A stretch of 50,908 nucleotides of DNA from an uncultured Bradyrhizobium sp. (GCF_947648125.1 NZ_CANSMR010000040.1:1-50908), one strand, 5' to 3'; counted from the stretch's first letter, positions 24,577 to 33,818 are shown. Notes: a model not told the origin generated them from the letters alone. Program-made: numbers and translations.

Positions 24577-24912
24577 TCAATCCGGCTGCGCGCTCGGGAT
24601 GAGCGGCAGCCCGTGCCGGCGCCGCGCCATCGCGCATTCCGCGTCGCCCGGCAGACAGGTTCGGCACACCTCCGGCCGCACCGCATAAACCTCGCAGCGC
24701 GTTGCCTCTCCGACCCGGCCTGACAGCGCCGAGCAGCGGTCGCCCTCGCAGCGCATCCCAGACTGTCGCGCGTTGACGAATCGCGGCGGGATCAGATCGA
24801 GCTGCGCGTCGTCTTCCACGGTAAAGCGCGGCCAGTTCTCCGAATAGCTGCAGCAGGCGCCGCAGGATTGGCAGGGGCTCACGTCCGCCGCGTCGATCGC
24901 GTTGCCGGTCAT
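24577..24912 (-). CDS. YkgJ family cysteine-cluster protein
   Basis: This 111-residue protein is rich in Cys: SPCQSCGACCSYSENWPRF at the N terminus, then MRCEGDRCSAL, RCEVYAVRPEVCRTCLPGD and a last Cys in AEC. Such Cys clusters bind zinc or an iron-sulphur centre. The molecular role of YkgJ proteins is unclear. Its start codon overlaps the stop of the WYL regulator by one base (TGATG), so the two are translationally coupled. It probably belongs to the same stress or detoxification locus. Confidence 0.82.
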   Translation of the reverse strand: MTGNAIDAADVSPCQSCGACCSYSENWPRFTVEDDAQLDLIPPRFVNARQSGMRCEGDRCSALSGRVGEATRCEVYAVRPEVCRTCLPGDAECAMARRRHGLPLIPSAQPD

Positions 24913-25610
24913 CAGGTGTCCCTCGGTGCTTCCCACACCAGGCTGCGCCGCCAGCGTGCCCTGAGCAGGTCGCGCCGCTCCGGATACTTCTCGTCGTGAT
25001 AGATCGCCGTGACGACGCGATCGGTGCGGAAGCTGCGGAAATCCTTGCGCAGCTCGCACCAGGCGGCGAGCAGCCGCACCGCCTCGTGATAGCCGACCGC
25101 GATCGGCCAGATCGTGCGCTCAGAGTCACGGCCGTGCTCGTCGCGATAGTTCAGCGTGATCTTCTTGCCCTCGTGGATCTGGCTGCGGGTCCTGACCATG
25201 TCGATGCGGTCCGGCTCCCGGTTCCAGGCGGAGCGGGCGCGGCTCGCCGGCTCCAGCACGAACGGCCGCAGCCGGTCGGGCACGGTCTCGGCGATCTTGG
25301 CCATCAGGTCCTCGGCCGCGCGCGCCAATGCCGGATCGGCGTGACCGACCACCCATTGCGCGCCGAGCACGCAGGCCTCGATCTCGTCGGGTGTCAGCAT
25401 CAAGGGCGGCAGGTCAAAGCCCTTCTCCAGGATGTAGCCCATGCCGGCCTCGCCGCGGATCGGCACCCGCTGCTCGATCAGGCTGGCGATGTCGCGATAG
25501 ATGGTCCGCTTCGATGTCTCGAGTTCGGCTGCGATCGCATCCGCTGTCAAAGGCTTACGGGTGCGGCGGAGCACTTGGATGATCTGAAACAGCCGGTCGG
25601 CGCGTCTCAT
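24912..25610 (-). CDS. WYL-domain transcriptional regulator (YafY family)
   Basis: This 232-residue regulator is shorter than the one at 15259. The winged helix is MRRADRLFQIIQVLRRTRKP and ETSKRTIYRDIASLIEQRVP. The WYL part contains GKKITLNYRDEHGRDSERT and IWPIAVGYHEAVRLLAAWCE, in which the Trp-Tyr-Leu core is partly altered (GYHEAVRLLAAW). There is no WCX extension. The ATG at 25610 was chosen because the fold begins there, and the reading frame upstream (a Lys/Thr/Arg-rich stretch) looks non-native. Two copies of one palindrome flank a small ORF divergent from it, which suggests it controls itself, that ORF and a GST. Confidence 0.88.
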   Translation of the reverse strand: MRRADRLFQIIQVLRRTRKPLTADAIAAELETSKRTIYRDIASLIEQRVPIRGEAGMGYILEKGFDLPPLMLTPDEIEACVLGAQWVVGHADPALARAAEDLMAKIAETVPDRLRPFVLEPASRARSAWNREPDRIDMVRTRSQIHEGKKITLNYRDEHGRDSERTIWPIAVGYHEAVRLLAAWCELRKDFRSFRTDRVVTAIYHDEKYPERRDLLRARWRRSLVWEAPRDT

Positions 25611-25722
25611 GGCAATTCTCTCGGTCGCTCTCTTGGCAGTCGTTTTGGCAGCTGTCTTGACGAGTGTCTTGACGGGTCTCGCAGTGTCTCGGCGCGCAGT
25701 CTTTTCGCGCCCCCTGTCACTG

Positions 25723-25746
25723 CTGCTGACAGCATGTTGGCAGCAG
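25723..25746. promoter_or_regulatory. Operator-like palindrome, copy 1
   Basis: The arms CTGCTGACA and TGGCAGCAG are separated by GCATGT. The right arm is the inverse complement of the left except at one base. The same arms recur at 26020-26043. The site lies between the WYL regulator start and the small ORF start at 25793, where it could serve both promoters. Confidence 0.72.
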
Positions 25747-25792
25747 GTGGGGGCTATATCAGGACAACACCTCAAGTGAAGGGAATTTGTCC

Positions 25793-26026
25793 ATGACGAA
25801 TCTTGACGAACTCGGTTTCAGGCAGGCGCAGAGCTTCGCGCTGGAACAGCTGGTCACGGTCTACTCCACCTCCGGCGACCTGCGTTGGGCCCTGGTCGCG
25901 CTGGTCGCTCAGTCCATCAGCGCAGCCTGGTCCTACGGGCGGGCACGGCTGGTCAAGCGCGTTCGCGAGGCGGTTCGCCGCCTCGCGCCCGTCGGCCCGC
26001 TCGACAGTGAATGCCACTACTGCTGA
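25793..26026 (+). CDS. Small protein of unknown function (77 residues)
   Basis: The reading frame MTNLDELGFRQAQSFALEQL... has high GC3 throughout and an AAGGGAA ribosome-binding site. It has a moderately hydrophobic helix (LRWALVALVAQSISAAW) followed by a very basic segment (YGRARLVKRVREAVRRLAP) and ends with ECHYC, a two-Cys tail. I do not recognise it. It lies between two copies of the operator palindrome; the second copy spans its stop codon. It is probably regulated by the adjacent WYL protein. Confidence 0.6.
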   Translation: MTNLDELGFRQAQSFALEQLVTVYSTSGDLRWALVALVAQSISAAWSYGRARLVKRVREAVRRLAPVGPLDSECHYC

Positions 26027-26043
26027 CACCATGCTGGCAGCAG
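26020..26043. promoter_or_regulatory. Operator-like palindrome, copy 2
   Basis: CTGCTGACA and TGGCAGCAG with the spacer CCATGC are the same arms as at 25723-25746. The site overlaps the last codons and TGA of the small ORF and lies 48 bases before the GST start at 26091. It probably controls the GST promoter. Confidence 0.7.
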
Positions 26044-26090
26044 GGGGCAGCTAGCTTCAATTCACGACCACAGGCGATCGGGAGCTTCAT

Positions 26091-26819
26091 ATGATTACGC
26101 TTTTTGGCTTTGGCACGGGCTTCGGCTTGCCGGAAATCAGCCCATTCGTGACCAAGACCGAGGTCCAGCTCAAGATGGCCGGGCTTGAGTATCGCAAGGA
26201 AAAGGCGACGCCGCCGGCTTCTCCCAAGGGCCAGCTGCCCTTCATCGCTGATGACGGCGAGACGATCGCCGATTCGACCTTCATCCGTGCCCATATCGAG
26301 GGCAAATACGGCTTCGATTTCGACGCGCCGCTGAGCCTGCAGGCGCGCGCGCAGGCCTGGGCCTTCGAGCGCATGATCGAGCATCACGTCTACTGGGCGC
26401 TGGTCGGCGCGCGCTGGGTCGACGACACCAATTTCGCCAAGGGGCCCGCGCATTTCTTCGACGGCGCGCCCGATCATCTGCGCGACAAGATGCGCGAGGA
26501 CGCCCAGTTCCGCGTCGCCGAGAACTATCTGTTGAGCGGGCTTGGCCGTCACGGACCCGATGAGGACGTCGATCTCGCGCTCCGCTCGCTGTTTGCGCTG
26601 TCGGTGCAACTCGGCGACAAGCCCTACCTGATGGGCAACGCCCCGTGCGGCACCGACGCCACGGCATTCGGCGCGCTGGCGGGAATCCTGACGCCGTTCT
26701 TCGATTCGCCGCTACGCGAGCGCACCGAGAAATTCGACAATCTCACCGCCTATGTCGGCCGAATGATGCAGCAATATTATCCGGAATTCGCCTGGGCGCC
26801 GCTACAGCAGGCGGCCTAA
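26091..26819 (+). CDS. Glutathione S-transferase family protein (metaxin/FAX-like)
   Basis: This 242-residue protein starts MITLFGFGTGFGLPEISPFV with a thioredoxin-like fold in which the usual catalytic Ser/Cys region is unusual. KGQLPFIADDGETIADSTFI carries the cis-Pro loop and the Asp-Ser that contact glutathione. The C-terminal helical domain has ALSVQLGDKPYLMGNAPCGT and DATAFGALAG. This matches the metaxin/failed-axon-connections type of GST. It is probably not a classical conjugating enzyme. It is preceded by the operator at 26020. Its stop overlaps the end of the convergent PPOX gene by 3-4 bases. Confidence 0.88.
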   Translation: MITLFGFGTGFGLPEISPFVTKTEVQLKMAGLEYRKEKATPPASPKGQLPFIADDGETIADSTFIRAHIEGKYGFDFDAPLSLQARAQAWAFERMIEHHVYWALVGARWVDDTNFAKGPAHFFDGAPDHLRDKMREDAQFRVAENYLLSGLGRHGPDEDVDLALRSLFALSVQLGDKPYLMGNAPCGTDATAFGALAGILTPFFDSPLRERTEKFDNLTAYVGRMMQQYYPEFAWAPLQQAA

Positions 26820-27451
26820 CCGGCCGGTGCAGGAGCGGGCTCGCCCTTCAATGCGGCGAGCTCCGCCTCGAGCTCGGCGATGCGCTGGTCGCGCGAGGCA
26901 AGGGCGGTCGCCACATCGGCGGCGTCAAACTTCTGCGGGATGTGCTGCGGGCAGTTGGTGTCCCACGCCGCGACCTTGAACAGGATCACCTGCTCAGGCC
27001 GCGCGCGATAGCCCTGCGGCATCAGCGAGCGCGTCAGCGCCGGATCGTCTTCCACGACCCGCGCCTCGCCCCAGATCTTCACCCGCTGCCGGTGCGCGTA
27101 ATTCATCACGAAGATGTAGGCATTCGGGTTCTCCGAGAGATTGCCCTGGGTGATGAACTGCCGGTTACCGCTGTAATCGGCGAACGCGATGGTGTGCTTG
27201 TCGAGCACCTTGATGAACCCCTTCGGCCCGCCGCGATGCTGGATGTAGGGCTGACCGCCGGCCGAGGCGGTGGCAAGATAGAAGCTGTTGGTGTTGGCGA
27301 GGAAGGCGGCGAGGTTGTCGTCGACCTCGGTTTGCCAGCCGCCATGGGCCTCGACCTCGGCATAGGTCGCGCGCGAACCCTTGCGGGTCTGGATTTCCTT
27401 CACCGCCGGGGTGAACCCGACATCGCTCGAATAGCTGTGAACCTCTGACAT
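26816..27451 (-). CDS. Pyridoxamine-5'-phosphate-oxidase-family flavin-binding protein
   Basis: This 211-residue protein has a split-barrel FMN/F420/heme-binding fold. The N-terminal extension FTPAVKEIQTRKGSRATYAE is followed by NTNSFYLATASAGGQPYIQH, GFIKVLDKHTIAFADYSGNR and QRVKIWGEARVVEDDPAL, the barrel strands that bind flavin phosphate. A short coiled-coil-like C terminus (SRDQRIAELEAELAALKG) probably aids oligomerisation. It may reduce or bind an oxidised small molecule. GGGAGG precedes the ATG at 27451. It is divergent from a LysR gene, which probably regulates it. Confidence 0.88.
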   Translation of the reverse strand: MSEVHSYSSDVGFTPAVKEIQTRKGSRATYAEVEAHGGWQTEVDDNLAAFLANTNSFYLATASAGGQPYIQHRGGPKGFIKVLDKHTIAFADYSGNRQFITQGNLSENPNAYIFVMNYAHRQRVKIWGEARVVEDDPALTRSLMPQGYRARPEQVILFKVAAWDTNCPQHIPQKFDAADVATALASRDQRIAELEAELAALKGEPAPAPAG

Positions 27452-27534
27452 CTCAGCCTCCCGCCCACGGGCGACAAAGCGGCCGTCCTCGGCCCCTAAC
27501 ATGGGTATTTCCGGATCGTAGGCAATCTGGTGCA

Positions 27535-27562
27535 TTGACACTTCACTGTTGCCGATTATGCA
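27535..27562 (+). promoter_or_regulatory. Putative sigma-70-type promoter of the LysR gene
   Basis: TTGACA (27535-27540) and TATGCA (27557-27562) are spaced 16 bases apart, just ahead of the LysR start at 27571. The palindrome at 27544-27568 overlaps the -10 element, as expected for an autorepressor. Confidence 0.45.
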
Positions 27563-27568
27563 ATAGTG
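27544..27568. promoter_or_regulatory. LysR-type operator
   Basis: CACTGTTGC and GCAATAGTG are inverted repeats with one mismatch and a 7-base spacer, CGATTAT. The inner TGCCGATTATGCA fits the T-N11-A rule of LysR boxes. It lies between the divergent PPOX and LysR genes and touches the LysR -10 element. Confidence 0.65.
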
Positions 27569-27570
27569 CC

Positions 27571-28464
27571 ATGGACCGGATCGATGCCATGCAGGCCTTC
27601 GTCGCGGTGGCGGACCTCGAGGGGTTTGCCCCCGCGGCCCGCAAGCTCGGCCTGTCGCCATCCGCCATCACGCGGCTGATCGCGGCGCTGGAGGAGCGGC
27701 TCGGTGCGCGCCTCCTGCAACGCACGACGCGGCAGGTGACGCTGACCGACGCCGGCTCGCGCTACCTCGAACGGGCGCGGCGGATCCTGGCCGACGTCGA
27801 GGAGGCCGAGGACGCGGTGGAGAGCGAGCGCACCCGCCCCGAAGGCCGGCTCGTGATCTCGGCGCCGTTCGGCTTCGGGCGGCTGCATGTCAGCCCGGTC
27901 GTGACCGCCTACCTCAAACGCTATCCCGACGTCGGCGTCGACCTGCGGCTGTCGGATCGCCGGATCAACCTCGTCGAGGACGGCGTCGACCTCGCGGTCA
28001 GGCTCGGGCACCTGCCGGATTCAACACTGGTGGCGCGGCATGTCGGCCAGATGCGCCGCATCGTGGTGGCTTCGGCCGGCTATCTCAAGCTTCGCGGCGA
28101 GCCGAAGCGGCCGGCCGACCTCACCGCCCATGACACCATCCAGTTCGGCGCGATGACCGCGACCCCGGATTGGCGCTTCATGGAGGACGGCCAGGAGATC
28201 CGCATCACGCCCACGCCGCGCTTCACCAGCAACAGTTCGGATGCGGCCATCCAGTACGCCGAGCAGGACGGCGGCCTGACCCGGGTGATGGCCTACCAGG
28301 CCGCCGAATCGCTCAAAGCGCGGCGGCTCAGGATCGTGCTCGCCGAATTCGAGCAGCCGCCGGTGCCGATCCATGTCGTCTACCCGACATCCCGGCTGTT
28401 GTCGGCCAAAGTGCGGACCTTCATCGATCTCGTCACCGAGATCACCGACTGGCACTTCGGTTAG
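27571..28464 (+). CDS. LysR family transcriptional regulator
   Basis: This is a 297-residue LysR regulator. The N-terminal helix-turn-helix is MDRIDAMQAFVAVADLEGFA, then AARKLGLSPSAITRLIAALE. TTRQVTLTDAGSRYLERARR leads into the linker helix, and an effector domain follows (VDLRLSDRRINLVEDGVDLA and VARHVGQMRRIVVASAGYL), typical of the CrgA/PA2206-like group. It binds DNA as a tetramer, usually divergent from its target, here the PPOX-family gene. The effector is unknown. Its stop overlaps the convergent thioesterase gene by 4 bases. Confidence 0.92.
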   Translation: MDRIDAMQAFVAVADLEGFAPAARKLGLSPSAITRLIAALEERLGARLLQRTTRQVTLTDAGSRYLERARRILADVEEAEDAVESERTRPEGRLVISAPFGFGRLHVSPVVTAYLKRYPDVGVDLRLSDRRINLVEDGVDLAVRLGHLPDSTLVARHVGQMRRIVVASAGYLKLRGEPKRPADLTAHDTIQFGAMTATPDWRFMEDGQEIRITPTPRFTSNSSDAAIQYAEQDGGLTRVMAYQAAESLKARRLRIVLAEFEQPPVPIHVVYPTSRLLSAKVRTFIDLVTEITDWHFG

Positions 28465-28916
28465 GTCACCGGCGCCTTCTTCGGCACCACGCGGAACGTG
28501 CCGCTGGCGCGGGCGATCGTCACGCCGTCGGCCTTGATCAGGCTCTGTGCGAAGCAGATCGTGCTGCCGGTCTTGATCACGTCGCTCTCGATCGCGAGCC
28601 ACTGCCCGACATTGGCCGAGCCGACGAAATCGACCGTGAGCGAGATCGTCACATACGAGGTGGTCCAGCCGGTCGCCTGGCCGCAGCTATAGCCCATCGC
28701 GTTGTCGGCAAGCGCTGCGATCAACCCGCCATGGATCAGGCCGCGGCCGTTGGTGTGCGGCCGCGCCAGCCGCAGGCCGATGATGACGGATCGCTCGGTT
28801 TTCTTCTGGTAAAGCGGCTCCCAGGGCTCGGTGAGCGGGCTCTTGCGGAACAGCGGCTCGAAGCTTTCGGGGACATCTTGGGGAATGTCGGGGGCGACTT
28901 GCGTATCGGTGGTCAT
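28461..28916 (-). CDS. PaaI family hotdog thioesterase
   Basis: This 151-residue hotdog-fold protein has RPHTNGRGLIHGGLIAALAD with the HGG motif (about residues 55-80), then VTISLTVDFVGSANVGQWLA and GSTICFAQSLIKADGVTIAR, the usual strands of PaaI/YbgC-type enzymes. It hydrolyses a small or aromatic acyl-CoA thioester; the substrate cannot be read from sequence. I prefer the ATG at 28916 (MTTDTQ) over 28931. It sits near the cou-like region but shows no sign of belonging to it. Confidence 0.85.
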   Translation of the reverse strand: MTTDTQVAPDIPQDVPESFEPLFRKSPLTEPWEPLYQKKTERSVIIGLRLARPHTNGRGLIHGGLIAALADNAMGYSCGQATGWTTSYVTISLTVDFVGSANVGQWLAIESDVIKTGSTICFAQSLIKADGVTIARASGTFRVVPKKAPVT

Positions 28917-29049
28917 CTGAATCTCGTGCATGACGTTGCGTTGACGCCATTGAACGCGATGTCGATCGCGGTTTCACCGCCTACAAAGTTTTAAACGGGA
29001 TTTGCGCAGATGTTTGAATGTGGCTCCGGCCTGTCGCCACATCTCCCGC

Positions 29050-29153
29050 TGTCATCGCCCGGCTTGACCGGGCGATCCAGTATTCCAGAGACCATACGGC
29101 ATGAATCGAGAAGCCGCGGCGTACTGGATACCCCGCATGCGCGGGGTATGACG
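29050..29153. repeat. Compound palindromic intergenic repeat
   Basis: GTCATCGCCCGG at the left faces GGTATGACGG at the right; CCCGGCTTGACCGGG and CCCCGCATGCGCGGGG are separate inner hairpins, and ATCCAGTA faces TACTGGAT. It lies in the 287-base gap between the PaaI-type gene and pobA, both on the minus strand; the rest of the gap (28917-29049) shows nothing else. Confidence 0.78.
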
Positions 29154-29203
29154 GCTGAGGGTGTATCGGCGAGGGTGCTCGACGAAGGAAACAGCGACCT
29201 GCC

Positions 29204-30475
<1,272 letters not shown>

Positions 30476-30578
30476 GCGGATTTGCGTGGGACCTGCGTTC
30501 GCCGCAGCGCAAGATGCCGGAGGGGCCGGGTGCGGCGAGGCGTCGTCCCTGCGGATTTCGTCTTGAATATCTGCGCGA

Positions 30579-30600
30579 ATTAGATAACATGTTAAGTAAT
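30579..30600. promoter_or_regulatory. Operator-like palindrome upstream of the TRAP operon
   Basis: The arms ATTA-N2-TAACA and TGTTA-N2-TAAT form a 22-base palindrome matching its reverse complement at 18 of 22 positions. It lies 42 bases before the DctP start. It shares the core ATAAC with palindromes at 34494 and near 43501. Confidence 0.55.
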
Positions 30601-30641
30601 GAGACCGGGCACGAAGCCCGTCCTGGAGAGGAGGAGAGGTG

Positions 30642-31667
30642 ATGAGGAAGAGTTTGTTGGCGCTGCTGATGGCAGCCGCCGCCATCGTGCCGGCCGCAGG
30701 TCCTTCGCAGGCGCAGGACAAGACCGTCAATCTCAAAGTGTCGCTCTGGGTGCCGCCGGCGCATCCGCTGGTTCCGGCGACGCAGGCCTGGGCCGCCGAC
30801 ATCGAGAAGGCATCGGGCGGCACCATCAAGGTCACGGTGTTTCCGTCCGAGCAGCTCGGCAAGGCGTTCGACCATTACGACATGGCGCGCGACGGCATCG
30901 CCGACGTCACCTATGTCAATCCCGGCTACCAGCCCGGCCGCTTCCCGATCGCGGCCGCGGGCCAGCTCCCATTCGTGTTCTCGGACGGCAAGAAGGGCAC
31001 GCTGGCGCTCAACGAGTGGTATCACAAATACGCGCCGACCGAGATGAAGGACACCAAGCTCTGCTTCGCCTTCATCCACGATCCGGGCGCGCTGCACGGC
31101 AAGAAGAAGATCCTGCTGCCGAGCGACCTCTCCGGCGTGAAGGTGCGGCCCGCGCAGAGCACCATCGGCGAGATGGTGAAGATGTTCGGCGGCACCAATG
31201 TGCAGGCCTCCGCGCCGGAATCGCGCGACGCGATCGAGCGCGGCGTCGCCGACGAGATCACCTTCCCCTGGGGCTCGATCTTCCTGTTCGGCATCGACAA
31301 GGTGGTGAAGTACCATATGGACGTGCCGCTCTACACGACGGTGTTCACCTACAACATGAACCTCGCCAAATACAATGCGATGTCGGACGCCCAGAAAAAG
31401 GTGATCGACGATCACTGCACGCCGGAATGGGCCTCCAAGGTCACCGATCCCTGGACCGAGTTCGAAGCCAATGGCCGCACCAAGATGAAGGCCCTGCAAG
31501 GCCACGAGGTTTATCCGTTGACAGCAGATCAGCTCGCCGAGTGGAAGAAGGCGGCCAAGCCGCTGCGCGACAGCTGGGCCGAGGCGGTGAAGAAGGCAGG
31601 CGGCGATGCCGAGAAGATCGAGGCCGACCTGCAGGCCACGCTGAAGAAGTACGAGGCGGGGATCTAA
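30642..31667 (+). CDS. TRAP transporter substrate-binding protein (DctP family)
   Basis: This 341-residue periplasmic receptor has a signal peptide (about residues 1-25, ending SQA). The DctP-type binding domain has PPAHPLVPATQAWAADIEKA near the N terminus and VYPLTADQLAEWKKAA near the end. SGVKVRPAQSTIGEMVKMFG carries the conserved Arg that binds the ligand carboxylate. GGAGAGGTG upstream supports the ATG at 30642. It delivers an acid, probably an aromatic acid, to the DctQ-DctM proteins encoded downstream. By locus similarity it matches the aromatic-acid TRAP receptor of the R. palustris cou region, which is an inference. Confidence 0.9.
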   Translation: MRKSLLALLMAAAAIVPAAGPSQAQDKTVNLKVSLWVPPAHPLVPATQAWAADIEKASGGTIKVTVFPSEQLGKAFDHYDMARDGIADVTYVNPGYQPGRFPIAAAGQLPFVFSDGKKGTLALNEWYHKYAPTEMKDTKLCFAFIHDPGALHGKKKILLPSDLSGVKVRPAQSTIGEMVKMFGGTNVQASAPESRDAIERGVADEITFPWGSIFLFGIDKVVKYHMDVPLYTTVFTYNMNLAKYNAMSDAQKKVIDDHCTPEWASKVTDPWTEFEANGRTKMKALQGHEVYPLTADQLAEWKKAAKPLRDSWAEAVKKAGGDAEKIEADLQATLKKYEAGI

Positions 31668-31676
31668 TCCCGTTGC

Positions 31677-31823
31677 CCCTTCACCTCGTCCCGCTTGCGG
31701 GGAGAGGTCGGATCGCATCGTCAGATGCGATCCGGGTGAGGGGGTACAGGTCTCACCGCGTTCACAACTCGTGGAAGCAGCCCCTCACCCCAGCCCTCTC
31801 CCCGCAAGAGCGGGGCGAGGGGG
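31677..31823. repeat. Palindromic intergenic repeat, family B (copy 2)
   Basis: CGTCCCGCTTGCGGGGAGAG faces CTCTCCCCGCAAGAGCGGGG; GGATCGCATC and GATGCGATCC form an inner hairpin. It lies within the TRAP operon between dctP and dctQ, where a hairpin could favour higher expression of the receptor than of the permease. Confidence 0.85.
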
Positions 31824-31839
31824 CTCATCGAAGCAACGC

Positions 31840-32406
31840 ATGACGCAATCTGCTGAAGTCTCCCAGGACGGCGCGATCACCGGTCCACCCGAGCCGGTGC
31901 GCAAGAATTTCATGGACCGCTTCATCGATTCGATCGAATGGGTGGCGGCCTTCTTCGTCGGCGTCGTCGCGCTCAACACCTTCACCGCGGTGTTCATGCG
32001 CAAGTTCTTCGCGGTGACGATCCCCGACTACTACAATTTCGGCCAGTTCCTGCTCGGCATCCTGATCTTCTGGGGCATCGCGGCGACGAGCTATCGCGGC
32101 ACCCACATCACCGTGGATCTGGTCTGGGCCAATGCCTCGCCGCGCCATCAGCGCTGGATCGACATCTTCGCGACGCTGGTGCTGCTGTTCGTGGTGACGG
32201 TGCAGACCTACACGCTGGTCGACAAGGTGATCGACACCAGGAACAGCCACATCGTCACCATGGATCTCGGCGTGCCGGTCTGGCCGTTCTTCCTGGTGTC
32301 GTGGCTCGGCGACGTCTCCGCGGTGCTGCTGATTGCGATCCGGACCTACCGCCTGATCTTCCATCCGGAAGATATCCACGATGCCAAGATCAAGACCGCG
32401 GAGTAG
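31840..32406 (+). CDS. TRAP transporter small permease (DctQ)
   Basis: This 188-residue membrane protein has four predicted helices (WVAAFFVGVVALNTFTAVFM, FGQFLLGILIFWGIAATSY, IDIFATLVLLFVVTVQTY, FFLVSWLGDVSAVLLIAIR). The Trp- and Arg-containing segment ATSYRGTHITVDLVWA is typical of DctQ. It links the periplasmic receptor to the DctM carrier. The ATG at 31840 lies just after the repeat, with no strong ribosome-binding site. It is followed by dctM after 6 bases. Confidence 0.88.
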   Translation: MTQSAEVSQDGAITGPPEPVRKNFMDRFIDSIEWVAAFFVGVVALNTFTAVFMRKFFAVTIPDYYNFGQFLLGILIFWGIAATSYRGTHITVDLVWANASPRHQRWIDIFATLVLLFVVTVQTYTLVDKVIDTRNSHIVTMDLGVPVWPFFLVSWLGDVSAVLLIAIRTYRLIFHPEDIHDAKIKTAE

Positions 32407-32412
32407 ACGGCC

Positions 32413-33729
32413 ATGAGTCTCGATTTGAGCCCCGAGGCCGTCGCCGTTATCGGCTTTGTCAGCCTGTTCGCGCTAATGCTGTTGCGTGTCCCCGTCGGCA
32501 TGGCGATGGGCCTCGTCGGCATCACCGGCTTTGGCTACCTCACCGGCTTTGCCCCGGCGCTGAAGCTCGTTGGCCAGACCACGATGCGCACGGTGACGGA
32601 TTATTCCTTCGGTGTGATTCCGATGTTCCTCCTGATGGGCGCCTTCGTGTCCGTCTCGGGCATCAGCCGCGAGCTGTTCCGCGCCGCCAACACCTTTGTC
32701 GGCCACTGGAAGGGCGGGCTCGGCATTGCGACCATCGCAGCCTGCGGCGGCTTTGCCGCGATCTCGGGCTCGTCGGTTGCCACCGCCGCGACCTTCTCGG
32801 CGGTGGCCTATCCCGAGATGCGCCGCTTCGGCTATCCGCAGTCGTTCTCCACCGGCGTGATCGCGGTCGGCGGCACGCTCGGGGCGATGCTGCCGCCATC
32901 CACCGTGCTCGCGGTCTACGGCATCATCACCCAGCAGGACATTGGCAAGCTGTTCATCGCCGGCGTGGTGCCGGGTCTGCTCGCGATCCTGATGCACATG
33001 ATCACGATCGGCATCATCGGCGTGACGCGGCCGGGGTTCCTGCCGGCTGGCAAGAAGGCGTCGTGGCATGAGCGCGTGCTTGCGATGCGCGACGTCTGGT
33101 CGCCGCTGCTGCTGTTTTTGTTCGTGATCGGCGGGCTCTATGGCGGCTTCTTTGTCCCGACCGAAGCGGGCGCAGTCGGCGCGGTCGGTGCCTTCATCAT
33201 CGGCATTCTCAGGGGCAAGCTGACCAAGGACGGAATCCTGCAATCGCTGCTGCAAGCGACGCGCACCGCGGCAGCGGTGTTCACGGTGCTGATCGGCGCG
33301 CTGTGCTTCGGCTATTTCCTCACCATCACCCAGACCCCGCAGAACGTCACTGAATTCCTCACCGGGCTCGGCATCGGTCCCTATGGCGTGCTGGCGCTGA
33401 TCCTGATGATGTATCTGGTGCTCGGCTGCCTGATGGACGCGATGGCGATGGTGATCCTCACCGTGCCGATCGTGTTTCCGGTGGTGACCGCGCTCGGCTT
33501 CGACCCGATCTGGTTCGGCATCATCATCGTCATGACGGTGGAGCTCGGCCTGATCCATCCTCCGGTCGGCATGAACGTGTTCGTGATCAAGAGCGTGATC
33601 AAGGACGTCAACATGTCGACGATCTTCGTCGGCGTGCTGCCGTTCGTGATCACCGATCTGATCCGGCTGGTGATCCTGATCCTGTTCCCGCTGCTCGCGA
33701 CCTGGCTGCCGCAGCGCATGATAGGCTAG
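32413..33729 (+). CDS. TRAP transporter large permease (DctM)
   Basis: This 438-residue, about 12-helix carrier of the DctM family uses the ion gradient to import the receptor's ligand. Typical elements include FGVIPMFLLMGAFVSVSGIS, GTLGAMLPPSTVLAVYGI, FVPTEAGAVGAVGAFIIG and HPPVGMNVFVIKSVIKDVN. It is the last gene of the TRAP unit, and a repeat hairpin just after its stop may end the transcript. With dctP and dctQ it forms a complete importer. Confidence 0.93.
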   Translation: MSLDLSPEAVAVIGFVSLFALMLLRVPVGMAMGLVGITGFGYLTGFAPALKLVGQTTMRTVTDYSFGVIPMFLLMGAFVSVSGISRELFRAANTFVGHWKGGLGIATIAACGGFAAISGSSVATAATFSAVAYPEMRRFGYPQSFSTGVIAVGGTLGAMLPPSTVLAVYGIITQQDIGKLFIAGVVPGLLAILMHMITIGIIGVTRPGFLPAGKKASWHERVLAMRDVWSPLLLFLFVIGGLYGGFFVPTEAGAVGAVGAFIIGILRGKLTKDGILQSLLQATRTAAAVFTVLIGALCFGYFLTITQTPQNVTEFLTGLGIGPYGVLALILMMYLVLGCLMDAMAMVILTVPIVFPVVTALGFDPIWFGIIIVMTVELGLIHPPVGMNVFVIKSVIKDVNMSTIFVGVLPFVITDLIRLVILILFPLLATWLPQRMIG

Positions 33730-33800
33730 GCATGATCCCGGAAAAGTGGGACCCGGTTTTCCCTGCGACAAACGCAAGGCGTTTGCGCGGGGATCATGCC
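33729..33800. repeat. Palindromic intergenic repeat, family G (copy 1)
   Basis: GGCATGATCCCGGAAAAG and GGGGATCATGCC form the arms, with CAAACGCAAGGCGTTTG as an inner hairpin. The left end overlaps the dctM stop. Related elements are at 37995-38041 and 38507-38553. Confidence 0.8.
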
Positions 33801-33818
33801 TAAAAATATAGGTTATGC

